64,000 nt of DNA from Anaerococcus degeneri. GTDB lineage: Bacteria > Bacillota > Clostridia > Tissierellales > Peptoniphilaceae. The translations under genes and the position numbers were made by a program. Location: positions 56,312-120,311 of the forward strand of contig NZ_JAGGLO010000006.1 in assembly GCF_017874475.1 (NCBI RefSeq). The letters are read 5' to 3'. The notes under the pieces were generated by a model, which was not told where the DNA came from, made no database searches, and saw only the letters and a list, made by a program, of their open reading frames with translations. This document shows, piece by piece, positions 16,168 to 24,961 of the stretch; position 1 is the first letter of the stretch, and each line of letters starts with the position of its first letter.

Positions 16168-17485
16168 CCCTTAGGGATAGGTCTGTAAAGGTTGTGCATT
16201 GTTTATTGAAAAATAAGTCTACAACACCAGTTGCCCCATTCCTGTGCTTGGCAAAGATAACCTTGGCCTGGTTTGGTTCAACTTCTTCATCATAGTAGTC
16301 TTCCCTGTATAAAAGCATAACCACGTCTGCGTCCTGCTCGATGGCGCCTGACTCTCTAAGGTCAGAAAGGATTGGCCTGTGGTCGGCCCTCTTATCAGCC
16401 TCTCTTGATAATTGGGCAAGGGAAAGAATCGGACAATTTAATTCCTTGGATAAGGATTTTAGTCCTCTAGAAATAGAGGCAATTTCATTTTGCCTATTTT
16501 CTTGCCTACCATCTGCCTGCATCAACTGCAAATAGTCGATTACAACTAGGTCTAGGCCCTTTTCTGCCTTTAGCCTTTTTAGCTTAGACTTCATTTCTGA
16601 AAGCCTGATACCAGGAGTTTCGTCGACATAGAGGTCTGTTTTGACTATTTTTTTAGTTGCATCTATTAAAAGTGTCCAATCGTCATCTCTGATTGAACCG
16701 TTTATAATAGATTCAAGGCTTACCAAACTTACCATTGACAATAGCCTTTGGTTTAATTGATAAATTGACATCTCAAGGGAGAAAAAAGCGACTGACTTGC
16801 CATTTTTTGCTGCATTCCAAGCCATTGTGAGACCTAGGGCGGTCTTACCCATGGCAGGTCTTGCTGCAAGAAGGATTAGCTGAGAGTTTTGTAGGCCTGA
16901 AAGTTTGTTGTCAACTACATCAAGACCTGTTGCAACTCCTGTAATTTTCCCATCTGCAAGGGTTAGCTCGTTTATTTGCCTTAGGGTGTCATCCATTGTG
17001 TCAGCGACCCTTACAAGGCCTCGGTTGTGGCTATCTTGGGATATTTCAAATATTCTATTTTCTGCGATCGCAAGGATGTCAGTGACGTCGTCAGTTTGCT
17101 TGTATGACGAATCGATTATATCCTCACTTGCCCCTATCAGACTCCTTAGTAGTGACTTTTCCTTGACTGTTTTACAATAAGTTTCAATATTTGGAGTATA
17201 AAATGAGGAGAGGGTAATCTCAGTGATAAACTCCTCCCCTCCAACTTCTTGTAATATATTTTCACTCGAAAGCTGGCTTACAAGCGATACATAGTCTACC
17301 TTGATGTCTTTTTCAAACATCCCTACTATGGACTTGTAAATCCTCTGTGTTCTCGAGTCGTAAAAGTCTACAGGTTTTATGATTTGATTTGCACTATCAA
17401 AGGTCTCATTTTTTGCTAAAATACAACCTATGATAGCCTGTTCTGATAAGAAGTCATAAGGTAGTGGCCTTAGGCCATCTGTCAT
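16154..17485 (-). CDS. dnaB: Replicative DNA helicase (DnaB family)
   Basis: 443 aa. The N-terminal primase-interaction domain begins LPYDFLSEQAIIGCILA; the RecA-like C-terminal domain holds Walker A AARPAMGKTALGL (about residue 208), FFSLEMS, VVIDYLQLM (Walker B), and the terminal HRNGATG arginine-finger region. It unwinds DNA at the fork. Its ATG overlaps the rplI stop codon (TAATG), the same rplI-helicase order as in Bacillus. No intein is seen. Confidence 0.95.
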   Translation of the reverse strand: MTDGLRPLPYDFLSEQAIIGCILAKNETFDSANQIIKPVDFYDSRTQRIYKSIVGMFEKDIKVDYVSLVSQLSSENILQEVGGEEFITEITLSSFYTPNIETYCKTVKEKSLLRSLIGASEDIIDSSYKQTDDVTDILAIAENRIFEISQDSHNRGLVRVADTMDDTLRQINELTLADGKITGVATGLDVVDNKLSGLQNSQLILLAARPAMGKTALGLTMAWNAAKNGKSVAFFSLEMSIYQLNQRLLSMVSLVSLESIINGSIRDDDWTLLIDATKKIVKTDLYVDETPGIRLSEMKSKLKRLKAEKGLDLVVIDYLQLMQADGRQENRQNEIASISRGLKSLSKELNCPILSLAQLSREADKRADHRPILSDLRESGAIEQDADVVMLLYREDYYDEEVEPNQAKVIFAKHRNGATGVVDLFFNKQCTTFTDLSLRDENV

Positions 17486-17934
17486 TATTCTACCTCAGCA
17501 ACTACGATAACTTTAAGGTCTGCGTTAACTCCTTCATATAGTCTAGCGTTGATAACAAATTCACCGACCCCGTTGATTTTTTCAACTTCTTCGATTCTCT
17601 TTCTGTCAATTTCGATTCCTTTTTCTGCTAGAGCTTCAGCTATGTCTTTGTTTGTTACAGAACCAAATAGTTTTCCATCTTCGCCTACTCTTACCTTTTG
17701 TTCTACGCTAAGAGCTTCGATTTTTTCCTTAAGAGCTTCAGCTGCTTTTCTATTTTCAGCTTCTTCTTTCTTAAGTTCTTCTCTCATTTTTTCAAGTTCT
17801 TCCATATTTTCTTTTGTTGCTTTTACAGCAAGTCCTTGTGGGTCAAGATAGTTTCTAAAATATCCTGATTTTACATCTACAAGGTCTCCCTTAACTCCAA
17901 CTCTTACAATATTATCTGTTAGTATTACTTTCAT
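17485..17934 (-). CDS. rplI: Ribosomal protein bL9
   Basis: 149 aa, standard length. It has the N-terminal MKVILTDNIVRVGVKGDLVDVKSGYFRNYLDPQGLA rRNA-binding domain, the long connecting helix (about residues 40-75, Lys/Glu rich) and the C-terminal domain ending GEFVINARLYEGVNADLKV. It starts within gdpP (23-base overlap), the usual Firmicutes arrangement. Confidence 0.96.
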   Translation of the reverse strand: MKVILTDNIVRVGVKGDLVDVKSGYFRNYLDPQGLAVKATKENMEELEKMREELKKEEAENRKAAEALKEKIEALSVEQKVRVGEDGKLFGSVTNKDIAEALAEKGIEIDRKRIEEVEKINGVGEFVINARLYEGVNADLKVIVVAEVE

Positions 17935-19921
17935 TTTCTTCTTCCTCTCTTATATATTCAATAATAGCTTTTCTTAACATTTTTTCGGCATTTTCCATGC
18001 TCATATCTAATTGGGTGGCTGCGGCTGTTAAGTGTCCGCCACCTCCAATGCGCTCTAGTATTAATTGTACCGATATATCGCCTAAGCTTCTACCTGAGAT
18101 ATGAATTTTATTATTAGCCCTAGTTAAGACAAAGCTTGCGAGAACTCCCTTTATATTTAAAAGGTCGTCTGCAGCTTGGCTTGCAATCAGGGTTGATCCA
18201 TCAATTTCCCTATTAAAATGGGCTACGGCAATGAAATCATTAACCATAAATGAATCTGCTATTACCTCTGATTTATATTTTACAATCTCAAAGTCATCCT
18301 TAAACATCCTCTTGATGTAGACTGAGTCAGCTCCCCACCTTTTAAGGACGGAGGCTGCTTCAAAGGTCCTGACTCCAGTTTGGTAGACAAAATTTTTGGT
18401 ATCAACTGTTATACCCGCCAAGAGCGATTCTGCAACAGGTGTTCTTGCCTTAAAGTTTTCATCCAAATAGGATAAAATCTCTGTCACAAGCTCTGATGCG
18501 GACGAAGCGTATGGCTCAATATAGGAGATGGTGGCCTTTTTGATATAGTCCTTGCCCCTCCTATGGTGGTCGATAATAAATATATTATCAGTTTTATCTA
18601 ATAAGGCTGGCCCTTCGGTAGAATTTTTCCTGTGGTTGTCTGTGACAATTACCAAAGACTGGGGACTAATTCTAGCAAGAGCTTCTTCTTCAGTTAGGAT
18701 ATTATCCTTTAATTCTTTTAATTCTTCACTAACCCTGGCATACATATTTTCAATAGGCTTAGTCACTTCATTTAGGATAATGTAAGCTTGTTTACCCATT
18801 GATTTTGCGCCTTCGTAGATACCTAGGGCAGATCCAAAGGAATCCATATCTGGGTTGTTGTGGCCCATGACATATATATCTGGGCTTGTTTGCATCATTC
18901 TCTTTAGGGATTGGGAAATTACCCTGGACCTTACCTTAGAAGTTTTTTCTATGGCCTTAGTCTTGCCGCCAAAGTATTCATAATTATCTTCAAGTTTGAT
19001 GACAGTTTGGTCTCCTCCACGGGAAAGGGCGATGTTAATCGCATCCCTTGAATCAGAATAGATTTCAGAAGGGTTTGCACCTGCTATACCAACGCCTATG
19101 GATAGGGTTGGTGGGAGGGCATTTCCCTTATCAATTTCCCTTACCTTATCAAGGATAGAAAACTTATCTTCGTGGATATTTTTATAATCTTGGAATTCAC
19201 TCAGAATCATAAATCTGTCATTTTCGTATTTTCTTATTAGGCAATTGTATTTTTTGAAATACTCATTTATTACCCTATCAATTTCTCCAAGAACTCTTGG
19301 CCTAACATCAGAAGATGATGCGTTTCTAATATCTTCATAATTATCTATAAAGACAGAATAAAATACCAATCTCTTTTCCTTGAAGAGTTTTTTGATTGAT
19401 TCGTCATAGGTATTATCTATCCCATACAAAAAAGTCTGGCCCTTTGAATGGTCATCAACAAAAATAGTTGAGTAATAAAACTGTATAACCTTATCGGAAA
19501 TATTTACATTTTTTGATGTCCTTATCTCTTCATTATCAAATTCAATCTCTGATAAATCTGGGATTAGGCTGTCAATTTCTTCTCCGATTAGGGTCCTATT
19601 GGGGAAAAGCTCCCTAAAAAATGAGTTGTGCCACTTTATCTTCCTGTCATCTTCGACTATTGCTATAGGAAATGGCATTTCAAAAACTACATTTTTTGTA
19701 ATAGAGTCAAAGGAATATGAAACATCGTCCACATACTTCTGAAGCTCCTTGGCCTTGGTTGTATTGATGCTTTTCAAAAATAAGAATAATATTATTGATA
19801 TAGCAATACCTACAGCTCCCAAGGTTGGGTTGTAATAAAATACTACTAAACTAGCAAGTAAGGGAAAAGCCATTATTAACACTATATTAGCCATGCTAAT
19901 AAATTTTTCGTCATTTTTCAT
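17912..19921 (-). CDS. gdpP: c-di-AMP phosphodiesterase GdpP
   Basis: 669 aa. Two N-terminal membrane helices (about residues 10-50), a PAS domain (IAIVEDDRKIKWHNSFFRELF), a degenerate GGDEF domain (about 170-300) and DHH/DHHA1 domains. DHH metal residues are in GHNNPDMDSFGSA, VTDNHRK and IDHHRRGKD; DHHA1 has GGGHLTAAA. It hydrolyses c-di-AMP and so affects osmotic, wall and beta-lactam responses. It overlaps yybS by 11 bases. Confidence 0.95.
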   Translation of the reverse strand: MKNDEKFISMANIVLIMAFPLLASLVVFYYNPTLGAVGIAISIILFLFLKSINTTKAKELQKYVDDVSYSFDSITKNVVFEMPFPIAIVEDDRKIKWHNSFFRELFPNRTLIGEEIDSLIPDLSEIEFDNEEIRTSKNVNISDKVIQFYYSTIFVDDHSKGQTFLYGIDNTYDESIKKLFKEKRLVFYSVFIDNYEDIRNASSSDVRPRVLGEIDRVINEYFKKYNCLIRKYENDRFMILSEFQDYKNIHEDKFSILDKVREIDKGNALPPTLSIGVGIAGANPSEIYSDSRDAINIALSRGGDQTVIKLEDNYEYFGGKTKAIEKTSKVRSRVISQSLKRMMQTSPDIYVMGHNNPDMDSFGSALGIYEGAKSMGKQAYIILNEVTKPIENMYARVSEELKELKDNILTEEEALARISPQSLVIVTDNHRKNSTEGPALLDKTDNIFIIDHHRRGKDYIKKATISYIEPYASSASELVTEILSYLDENFKARTPVAESLLAGITVDTKNFVYQTGVRTFEAASVLKRWGADSVYIKRMFKDDFEIVKYKSEVIADSFMVNDFIAVAHFNREIDGSTLIASQAADDLLNIKGVLASFVLTRANNKIHISGRSLGDISVQLILERIGGGGHLTAAATQLDMSMENAEKMLRKAIIEYIREEEENESNTNR

Positions 19922-20810
19922 TTTTCCTCCTTGCTCTAAAATCTATAAATATATCTGCAATCCCTATTATGAGTAAAGGGATTATAAAAACTTGTATTAA
20001 TATCAGCATGAAAAACCACTGAAACCCCCTGGTTAAAGGCAAATTCGAGTTTTTTAGCATATAGTCAAAAAGACTTGCTCCATTTATTACAAAAAACATC
20101 AAGGCTAATAGGATTAAATTGCCCAAAAGGTAAAGATCTTTGATGGCAAAAAATTTCCCCAAAAAGTAAATAGCGACTTCAATTATAAACAAAATCACTA
20201 AATCTTTTGGATTCATCCTTAACTCATCTAGATTTTTTACGTCTGTAAAACCCTCATCTTTTATTGACAAATAATTTCTAATAATCTTTACCGATAAGAT
20301 TGCATAAAACATTGATATCCATGCAAGAATTGCAGGATATAGGCTGGTTGTTAGCCTATAGATATCAAAGTCTAGCCTATAAGCATAAAGGTCTTCAAAA
20401 TTTTCCTTTAAATTTATAGCTAGCTTATCGATAGAAAGTCCCTTTTCTAGCATCTGATACTTATACAATAAAATAAAAATCAGGCTAGTTACGACAAATG
20501 TCGCTATAATTTGGATTCTGGCAGTAAATTTAAGGCTAATAAGAACTATTAGGCTTACACTAATAAGTAGCAAGGCAATAAGACTCATGGATAGAGCATC
20601 CTTGTCTACAAAAATCAGGCCTAAAAGATATGTGCCAAAAGCTCCTAGCAAAAAGCTTAAAATTCCTTCATTAAAGTAAAAAATAGCAAATACTATTGGA
20701 ACCATACCAATAAATACCAAGCTCTTTTCTGAAAAAAATAAGCACAGTAAAGTCAAAACTATGACAAAAATAGGCTCCATAATCCTATTTGTATTTTTTG
20801 TTAAAGTCAT
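19911..20810 (-). CDS. YybS-like DUF2232 membrane protein
   Basis: 299 aa with about eight hydrophobic helices and the DUF2232 layout. It is the first gene of the yybS-gdpP-rplI-helicase order also found in Bacillus. Function is unknown; some distant relatives look like ECF S components. The C-terminus ends in a short basic tail (RARRKNEK). Confidence 0.8.
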   Translation of the reverse strand: MTLTKNTNRIMEPIFVIVLTLLCLFFSEKSLVFIGMVPIVFAIFYFNEGILSFLLGAFGTYLLGLIFVDKDALSMSLIALLLISVSLIVLISLKFTARIQIIATFVVTSLIFILLYKYQMLEKGLSIDKLAINLKENFEDLYAYRLDFDIYRLTTSLYPAILAWISMFYAILSVKIIRNYLSIKDEGFTDVKNLDELRMNPKDLVILFIIEVAIYFLGKFFAIKDLYLLGNLILLALMFFVINGASLFDYMLKNSNLPLTRGFQWFFMLILIQVFIIPLLIIGIADIFIDFRARRKNEK

Positions 20811-20889
20811 ATAATCTCCATATAAAAATCGAATAATTTTTATCTATATTATTCTACTTTAAAAAGGAATTTTAACAATAAAGAGTCCT

Positions 20890-21453
20890 TTATTCCCTAA
20901 AACTGTAGGTTTTGTTATCTAATAGCTTTCTTGAATTAAAAATCCTTATTGTAGCCTTAGATACATAGTAGGCAACAAAATATATAATTATTGATACAAG
21001 TAAGACCACTATTGCATTACCCATTATAAAGCTCGAATTTTCAATGAACAATGAAATAATTATATAAGATGTCCAAATGGAATAAAAGCTATGAAAGGCA
21101 AGGGTTTTATAAATTGACTTATAGTCACTATAAGATTCGATAAGGATTAGTGTTGTAAGGTCAGTTAAAATTCCAGCAAGCCCCACAGCTAAGGCTCCAA
21201 AAAGTGTTAGCCTTAATAATATCAGGGCCAAAAAGCCCATGATTATAGAAATGGTTCCAATTTTCTTTGTCTTAAGGACAGCTGCTGTTAAGACAAAGGT
21301 AAAAAGTGGAGTAGTAAAGATGACCCTTGAACCTGGTATTGGAAAAAACCTGCTCATTAAATAGAGAACTTTTCCAAATACATACATCAAGGCAATGGAT
21401 ACGGCCATAAAACTTATATCTTTAATCTTAAATTTTTTCATTTTATTATGCAT
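20890..21453 (-). CDS. Small polytopic membrane protein, ECF S-component-like, in the nrfA-resB-ccsA unit
   Basis: 187 aa with five or six hydrophobic segments and a basic N-terminus (MKKFKIKDISFMAVSIALMY), the style of energy-coupling-factor substrate-binding subunits. It overlaps ccsA by 8 bases, so it belongs to the cytochrome c unit. The first ATG (21,453) is weakly supported; a second ATG (21,441) is as likely. No confident family. If it is an S component, heme or a heme-related compound would be a reasonable substrate in this setting, but that is inference only. Confidence 0.55.
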   Translation of the reverse strand: MHNKMKKFKIKDISFMAVSIALMYVFGKVLYLMSRFFPIPGSRVIFTTPLFTFVLTAAVLKTKKIGTISIIMGFLALILLRLTLFGALAVGLAGILTDLTTLILIESYSDYKSIYKTLAFHSFYSIWTSYIIISLFIENSSFIMGNAIVVLLVSIIIYFVAYYVSKATIRIFNSRKLLDNKTYSFRE

Positions 21454-22267
21454 AGGAATGAAGTGATGGCAATAAGGTATTTACGCCAACATAGGTAAAT
21501 ATTACGCAGATAAATCCTACTATCGCAAAAATTGCTGCTCTTTTTCCTTCCCAGCCTCTAGACCTTCTGAGGTGGAGGTAGATTGAATAGATTATCCAGG
21601 TTATAAAAGACCATGTTTCCTTTGGATCCCAAGCCCAGTACCTGCCCCAGGCTGATTCCGCCCAGATAGCACCGGTAATCATTACTAGGGATAGGAAAAT
21701 ATAACCAAAGGCTATAATCCTGTAAGCTATTAGGTCTAGCTGGTCTTTTTCTGCCATTGATTTTGAGAAAAATGAATCGCTGTTAAATTTATCCCTCATT
21801 AGATACATGCCAGAAATACCTGCTGCAACGGCAAAAGCACCATAGGATAAGATGGCTAGGGAAACGTGTACTGCTAGCCACTTAGAGTCAAGGGCTGGCA
21901 TTAGAGGCCTAACTGTCCTATCACGCATAGCAGCGTAGCCTATTATTAAAAATAGGATTGGGGTGACAAAGGTACCCATGGCTAAAAGATTGTATTTTCT
22001 TTCAAAAATCAAATAGCAAAGGGCAACTCCCCATGCAAAGGCTGTGGCAAATTCATATTGGTTTGAAAGTGGAATCCTACCTGCATTTACCCACCTAACA
22101 CCAAGGGCTAGGGTGTGGGCAACAAAGGCTAGGATTAAAACATTTTTGCCCCTGAGGCCCCATTTTTCGGTCTTGTTTACAAATAGTGCTATAAATAGCA
22201 GCATAGATATTAAATATCCAAAAAGACTTATATAAAATAATATATTTTCTACTTTTAGTAAATTCAT
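21446..22267 (-). CDS. ccsA: Cytochrome c biogenesis protein CcsA/ResC
   Basis: 273 aa, eight or so membrane helices. It contains the tryptophan-rich heme-handling WWD motif (WAWDPKETWSFITW, about residues 217-230) and conserved His residues in flanking segments. With ResB it exports heme and ligates it to CxxCH/K motifs outside the membrane (System II). It starts directly at the resB stop (22267). Confidence 0.94.
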   Translation of the reverse strand: MNLLKVENILFYISLFGYLISMLLFIALFVNKTEKWGLRGKNVLILAFVAHTLALGVRWVNAGRIPLSNQYEFATAFAWGVALCYLIFERKYNLLAMGTFVTPILFLIIGYAAMRDRTVRPLMPALDSKWLAVHVSLAILSYGAFAVAAGISGMYLMRDKFNSDSFFSKSMAEKDQLDLIAYRIIAFGYIFLSLVMITGAIWAESAWGRYWAWDPKETWSFITWIIYSIYLHLRRSRGWEGKRAAIFAIVGFICVIFTYVGVNTLLPSLHSYA

Positions 22268-23535
22268 TATAATTTAATCTCTCCAATTATTTTTTCATAT
22301 TTTTTGGTGTGAAGCTTGTCGTGTTTGGCTTGCTTGATGTATAGATAGTCAGATCCCTCGTCCCTAACGAGGATTACTTCCCTAGGATTTACATAGAAGG
22401 CTAATAATAAGCCTGCCATTAATAGAACTGCACCCAATAGTGCAATCGGTGTTGCAGGATCTCTCGCAACTTGGACTAGGGTGAACATCTGTGGGTCCCT
22501 AATTACAAAGCTATAGTTTTCCCAAGTAATAGGCTCTCCTGGATGGTTAAGCCCCATATCAACCCTCATCCCATCATAAAATAAGGCATAAAGAGTTACA
22601 GGATGGTTTAAAAATGGGGATTTTGTCCTAGGTTTCATCATAGATTTTTCATCAAAATCCGGATAAAAATCTACAAATTGGAGGGCAATTTTTTTACCAT
22701 CCGCCACAAAGAAGTCACCCTTATACATAATTTTATCTTCGACTAATTTTTTATCCTTAAATAAAAGTGCATCAAAAGCCCAACCTGTTGAGTTTTGATA
22801 GACGTTAAAATCTTTAAACCTAAAAGGCTTGTTGACCATTGCTATACCCTTATCGACAATCTTGTCATCCTTATCAAGGATAGATAGGCTTGTGATATAT
22901 TGGTCAACTGTGTAGTCTTTCCTAAACATCACGTCATATTGGTCGACCTTGATTTTATAATCTGAATTTTCAAGATTCATGACTGTGCCAGGCACGCCGT
23001 GGACAAATTCCTCAAAGCCTTGGTATCTCCCATATCCAAAGGCGAGGATAATTATAATTAGGGAAAGGTGGGTAAGCCATGATCCTAGGTAGCCAATCTT
23101 GCCATCAAAGGCATAGTAGACTTCCTTACCATCGATTTCCGTATTTTTATAAGATCTAATATTAAGTTTTTTAAATATGGCTAGGTCGTCATCCTTAACC
23201 TTGGTCCAAGACTTGTAATTTTTAAGCTTTGGCCCTAGGTCTGGATCCTTGAAAGACTTTTCAAAAATTACCCTAAAGCGGTTTACACTACATAAGAATA
23301 AATTTATCAAAAGCAAAACTGTAATTAAGATATACCACCAGGCCGAATATACCTTGTCAAAGTCGCAAGCAAGGATGATTTTTGCCCAAAAATCGCTGTA
23401 GGATTCTTGGTAAAAGGCAGCTTGGTTTCCCTGAGGAATCACAGTCCCTATTACTGATAAAAGTGCAATTACAACAAGGAGGATAATCCCGGTTTTCATT
23501 GAGTAAAAACTTTTAAATATTTTATTATTTTTCAT
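22267..23535 (-). CDS. resB: Cytochrome c biogenesis protein ResB
   Basis: 422 aa from ATG 23535, chosen for its AAGGGAGATT site; an upstream ATG at 23574 lies inside a hairpin. Three N-terminal helices (KTGIILLVVIALLSVIGTVIPQG; WWYILITVLLLINLFLCS; LGSWLTHLSLIIIILAFGYG), a large outer domain (about residues 170-360) and a last helix near 370-395 (IALLGAVLLMAGLLLAFYV). It pairs with CcsA in System II cytochrome maturation. It is downstream of nrfA, separated by a terminator-like hairpin. Confidence 0.93.
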   Translation of the reverse strand: MKNNKIFKSFYSMKTGIILLVVIALLSVIGTVIPQGNQAAFYQESYSDFWAKIILACDFDKVYSAWWYILITVLLLINLFLCSVNRFRVIFEKSFKDPDLGPKLKNYKSWTKVKDDDLAIFKKLNIRSYKNTEIDGKEVYYAFDGKIGYLGSWLTHLSLIIIILAFGYGRYQGFEEFVHGVPGTVMNLENSDYKIKVDQYDVMFRKDYTVDQYITSLSILDKDDKIVDKGIAMVNKPFRFKDFNVYQNSTGWAFDALLFKDKKLVEDKIMYKGDFFVADGKKIALQFVDFYPDFDEKSMMKPRTKSPFLNHPVTLYALFYDGMRVDMGLNHPGEPITWENYSFVIRDPQMFTLVQVARDPATPIALLGAVLLMAGLLLAFYVNPREVILVRDEGSDYLYIKQAKHDKLHTKKYEKIIGEIKL

Positions 23536-23555
23536 AATCTCCCTTAAAAGCAAAA

Positions 23556-23572
23556 GGACTCCGGCGGAGTCC
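23556..23572. terminator. Hairpin between nrfA and resB
   Basis: GGACTCC and GGAGTCC around a 3-base loop, 12 bases after the nrfA stop, followed by TTTTGCTTTT on the minus strand. It may let most transcripts end after nrfA and some read into resB-ccsA. Confidence 0.6.
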
Positions 23573-23583
23573 ATCTTAGCTTT

Positions 23584-24792
23584 TTATTCATACTTCTTTA
23601 AGATTTCTAGACCTTGTTTTACCAATTCTTCGGCTTCATCTAGGTTTTGGTGGGCTTTCTTTGAATTGTGGAAGCCTTCACCATTTTCTACCCAAACAAA
23701 GTCCCATTTGAATTGTGCATATCTGTGGATTTTTTGAAGCTCAGCCTTATCTTCATCTGATAAGTCGCCGGCCTTAACATGTTTAGCTAAAAGGTCTATA
23801 AATGTCTTAAGTTCGTCACTTACTTCGTTTGTTCTGTCATAGACACCTTGTTGAACTTCTTCAACCCAAGCAATCATTTCATCTTCACTCTTTCCTGCGT
23901 GGCAAGATAGGCAAGAATTTTTGATGCCTTCTTTTGACTTAAGTGGGCTTGTCCAGTGGTGAGATTTGAATTTCTCGCCCTTTTCATTTTCAACTACTGG
24001 CATATGGCAGTCTATACAAGAAAGTCCTGCAGAATCGTGAACAGAACCCATCATAGTTTCAAACTCTGGGTGTTGGGCCTTTAGAAGCTTAGCACCAGTT
24101 TGAGGGTGTTCCCAATCAGCAAAATCAATTTCATCGTAATATTTTAGCATATCGTCAGTTTCAAAACCATATTTGTATGGAAGAACAACTTCCTTAGTCT
24201 CTGGATCTAGGTAATATTCGACGTGGCATTGGGCACAAGCAAGGCTATCTACCTTGGCATTGTTAGAATTTACATTGCCCGCATCGATTTGTTTTCTAAA
24301 GTGGCCTCTGCTAACTTGAATCTTACCAGGAGTGTCCAAGTGGCAGTCAGCACATGAGATTGTCTGCATTTTTGGATGGTCTTTTACAAATTGATCAAAA
24401 TCCATAGAATTTACGTCTATACCATCTTTTTCGAGGGCATTAACAAAGTCCATAGTTTTACAAGCAAGACAAGATGCACCTGGCTTTGGTCTTTTTGTAT
24501 TAATAGCATCTTCAAGAGCATAAACGTGGCCTCTTGCCCTGTCATATTGTTTGGCAAAGCCGTAACCTTCGTAATAAGTCCTTAAATTTGGATGGGCTTC
24601 GAGGTAGTCAACTTGGACTGACCCACCAAATTTTGTTTCGCTCATATCTTCATTTGCTTTATATGTCGCATAAATTTCTGGATATGTATCTTTATATTCT
24701 TCTGCAGATTTGATTTCTGAATCATTTGTGCAGGAGCTAAGAGATATGGCCAAAACAAAGGCTGATAAGACGCCTATAATCTTCTTATTCAT
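23584..24792 (-). CDS. nrfA: Pentaheme ammonia-forming nitrite reductase NrfA, lipoprotein
   Basis: 402 aa. Lipobox LSSC with Cys21, so membrane-tethered on the outside. Heme motifs in order: CLACK (108-112, the Lys-ligated active heme), CADCH (147), CAQCH (186), CIDCH (259), CLSCH (294). The active-site Tyr region follows the third heme (CHVEYY), and KAQHP (238-242) carries the catalytic His and Ca-site Gln/Lys. It reduces nitrite to ammonium with six electrons. Usual partner NrfH is not in the window; resB and ccsA are directly downstream. Length is short of Gram-negative NrfA but complete in motifs. Confidence 0.95.
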   Translation of the reverse strand: MNKKIIGVLSAFVLAISLSSCTNDSEIKSAEEYKDTYPEIYATYKANEDMSETKFGGSVQVDYLEAHPNLRTYYEGYGFAKQYDRARGHVYALEDAINTKRPKPGASCLACKTMDFVNALEKDGIDVNSMDFDQFVKDHPKMQTISCADCHLDTPGKIQVSRGHFRKQIDAGNVNSNNAKVDSLACAQCHVEYYLDPETKEVVLPYKYGFETDDMLKYYDEIDFADWEHPQTGAKLLKAQHPEFETMMGSVHDSAGLSCIDCHMPVVENEKGEKFKSHHWTSPLKSKEGIKNSCLSCHAGKSEDEMIAWVEEVQQGVYDRTNEVSDELKTFIDLLAKHVKAGDLSDEDKAELQKIHRYAQFKWDFVWVENGEGFHNSKKAHQNLDEAEELVKQGLEILKKYE

Positions 24793-24931
24793 CTTCTCCT
24801 CCTAAAATTTATATACACGGGCAAATAGCCCACACTATTCTTATTTACTATTATAAACTATTGCCATCAAATTATCACGCAAAGCTTTTCCTTAACAGCC
24901 TCTCCTACTTATAATTATGACTCATATCTGG

Positions 24932-24937
24932 TATAAT
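24932..24937 (+). promoter_or_regulatory. -10 element of the metallophosphoesterase gene
   Basis: TGGTATAAT, an extended -10, lies 25 bases before the chosen start at 24962 and inside the longer frame that begins at 24917. This argues against the 24917 start. Confidence 0.6.
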
Positions 24938-24961
24938 ACTTTAAGAAAAGGCGAGGAAGAT

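Noticed and set aside
24917..24961. Upstream start of the metallophosphoesterase gene
   Set aside because: The extended -10 promoter element lies inside it and the RBS precedes ATG 24962.
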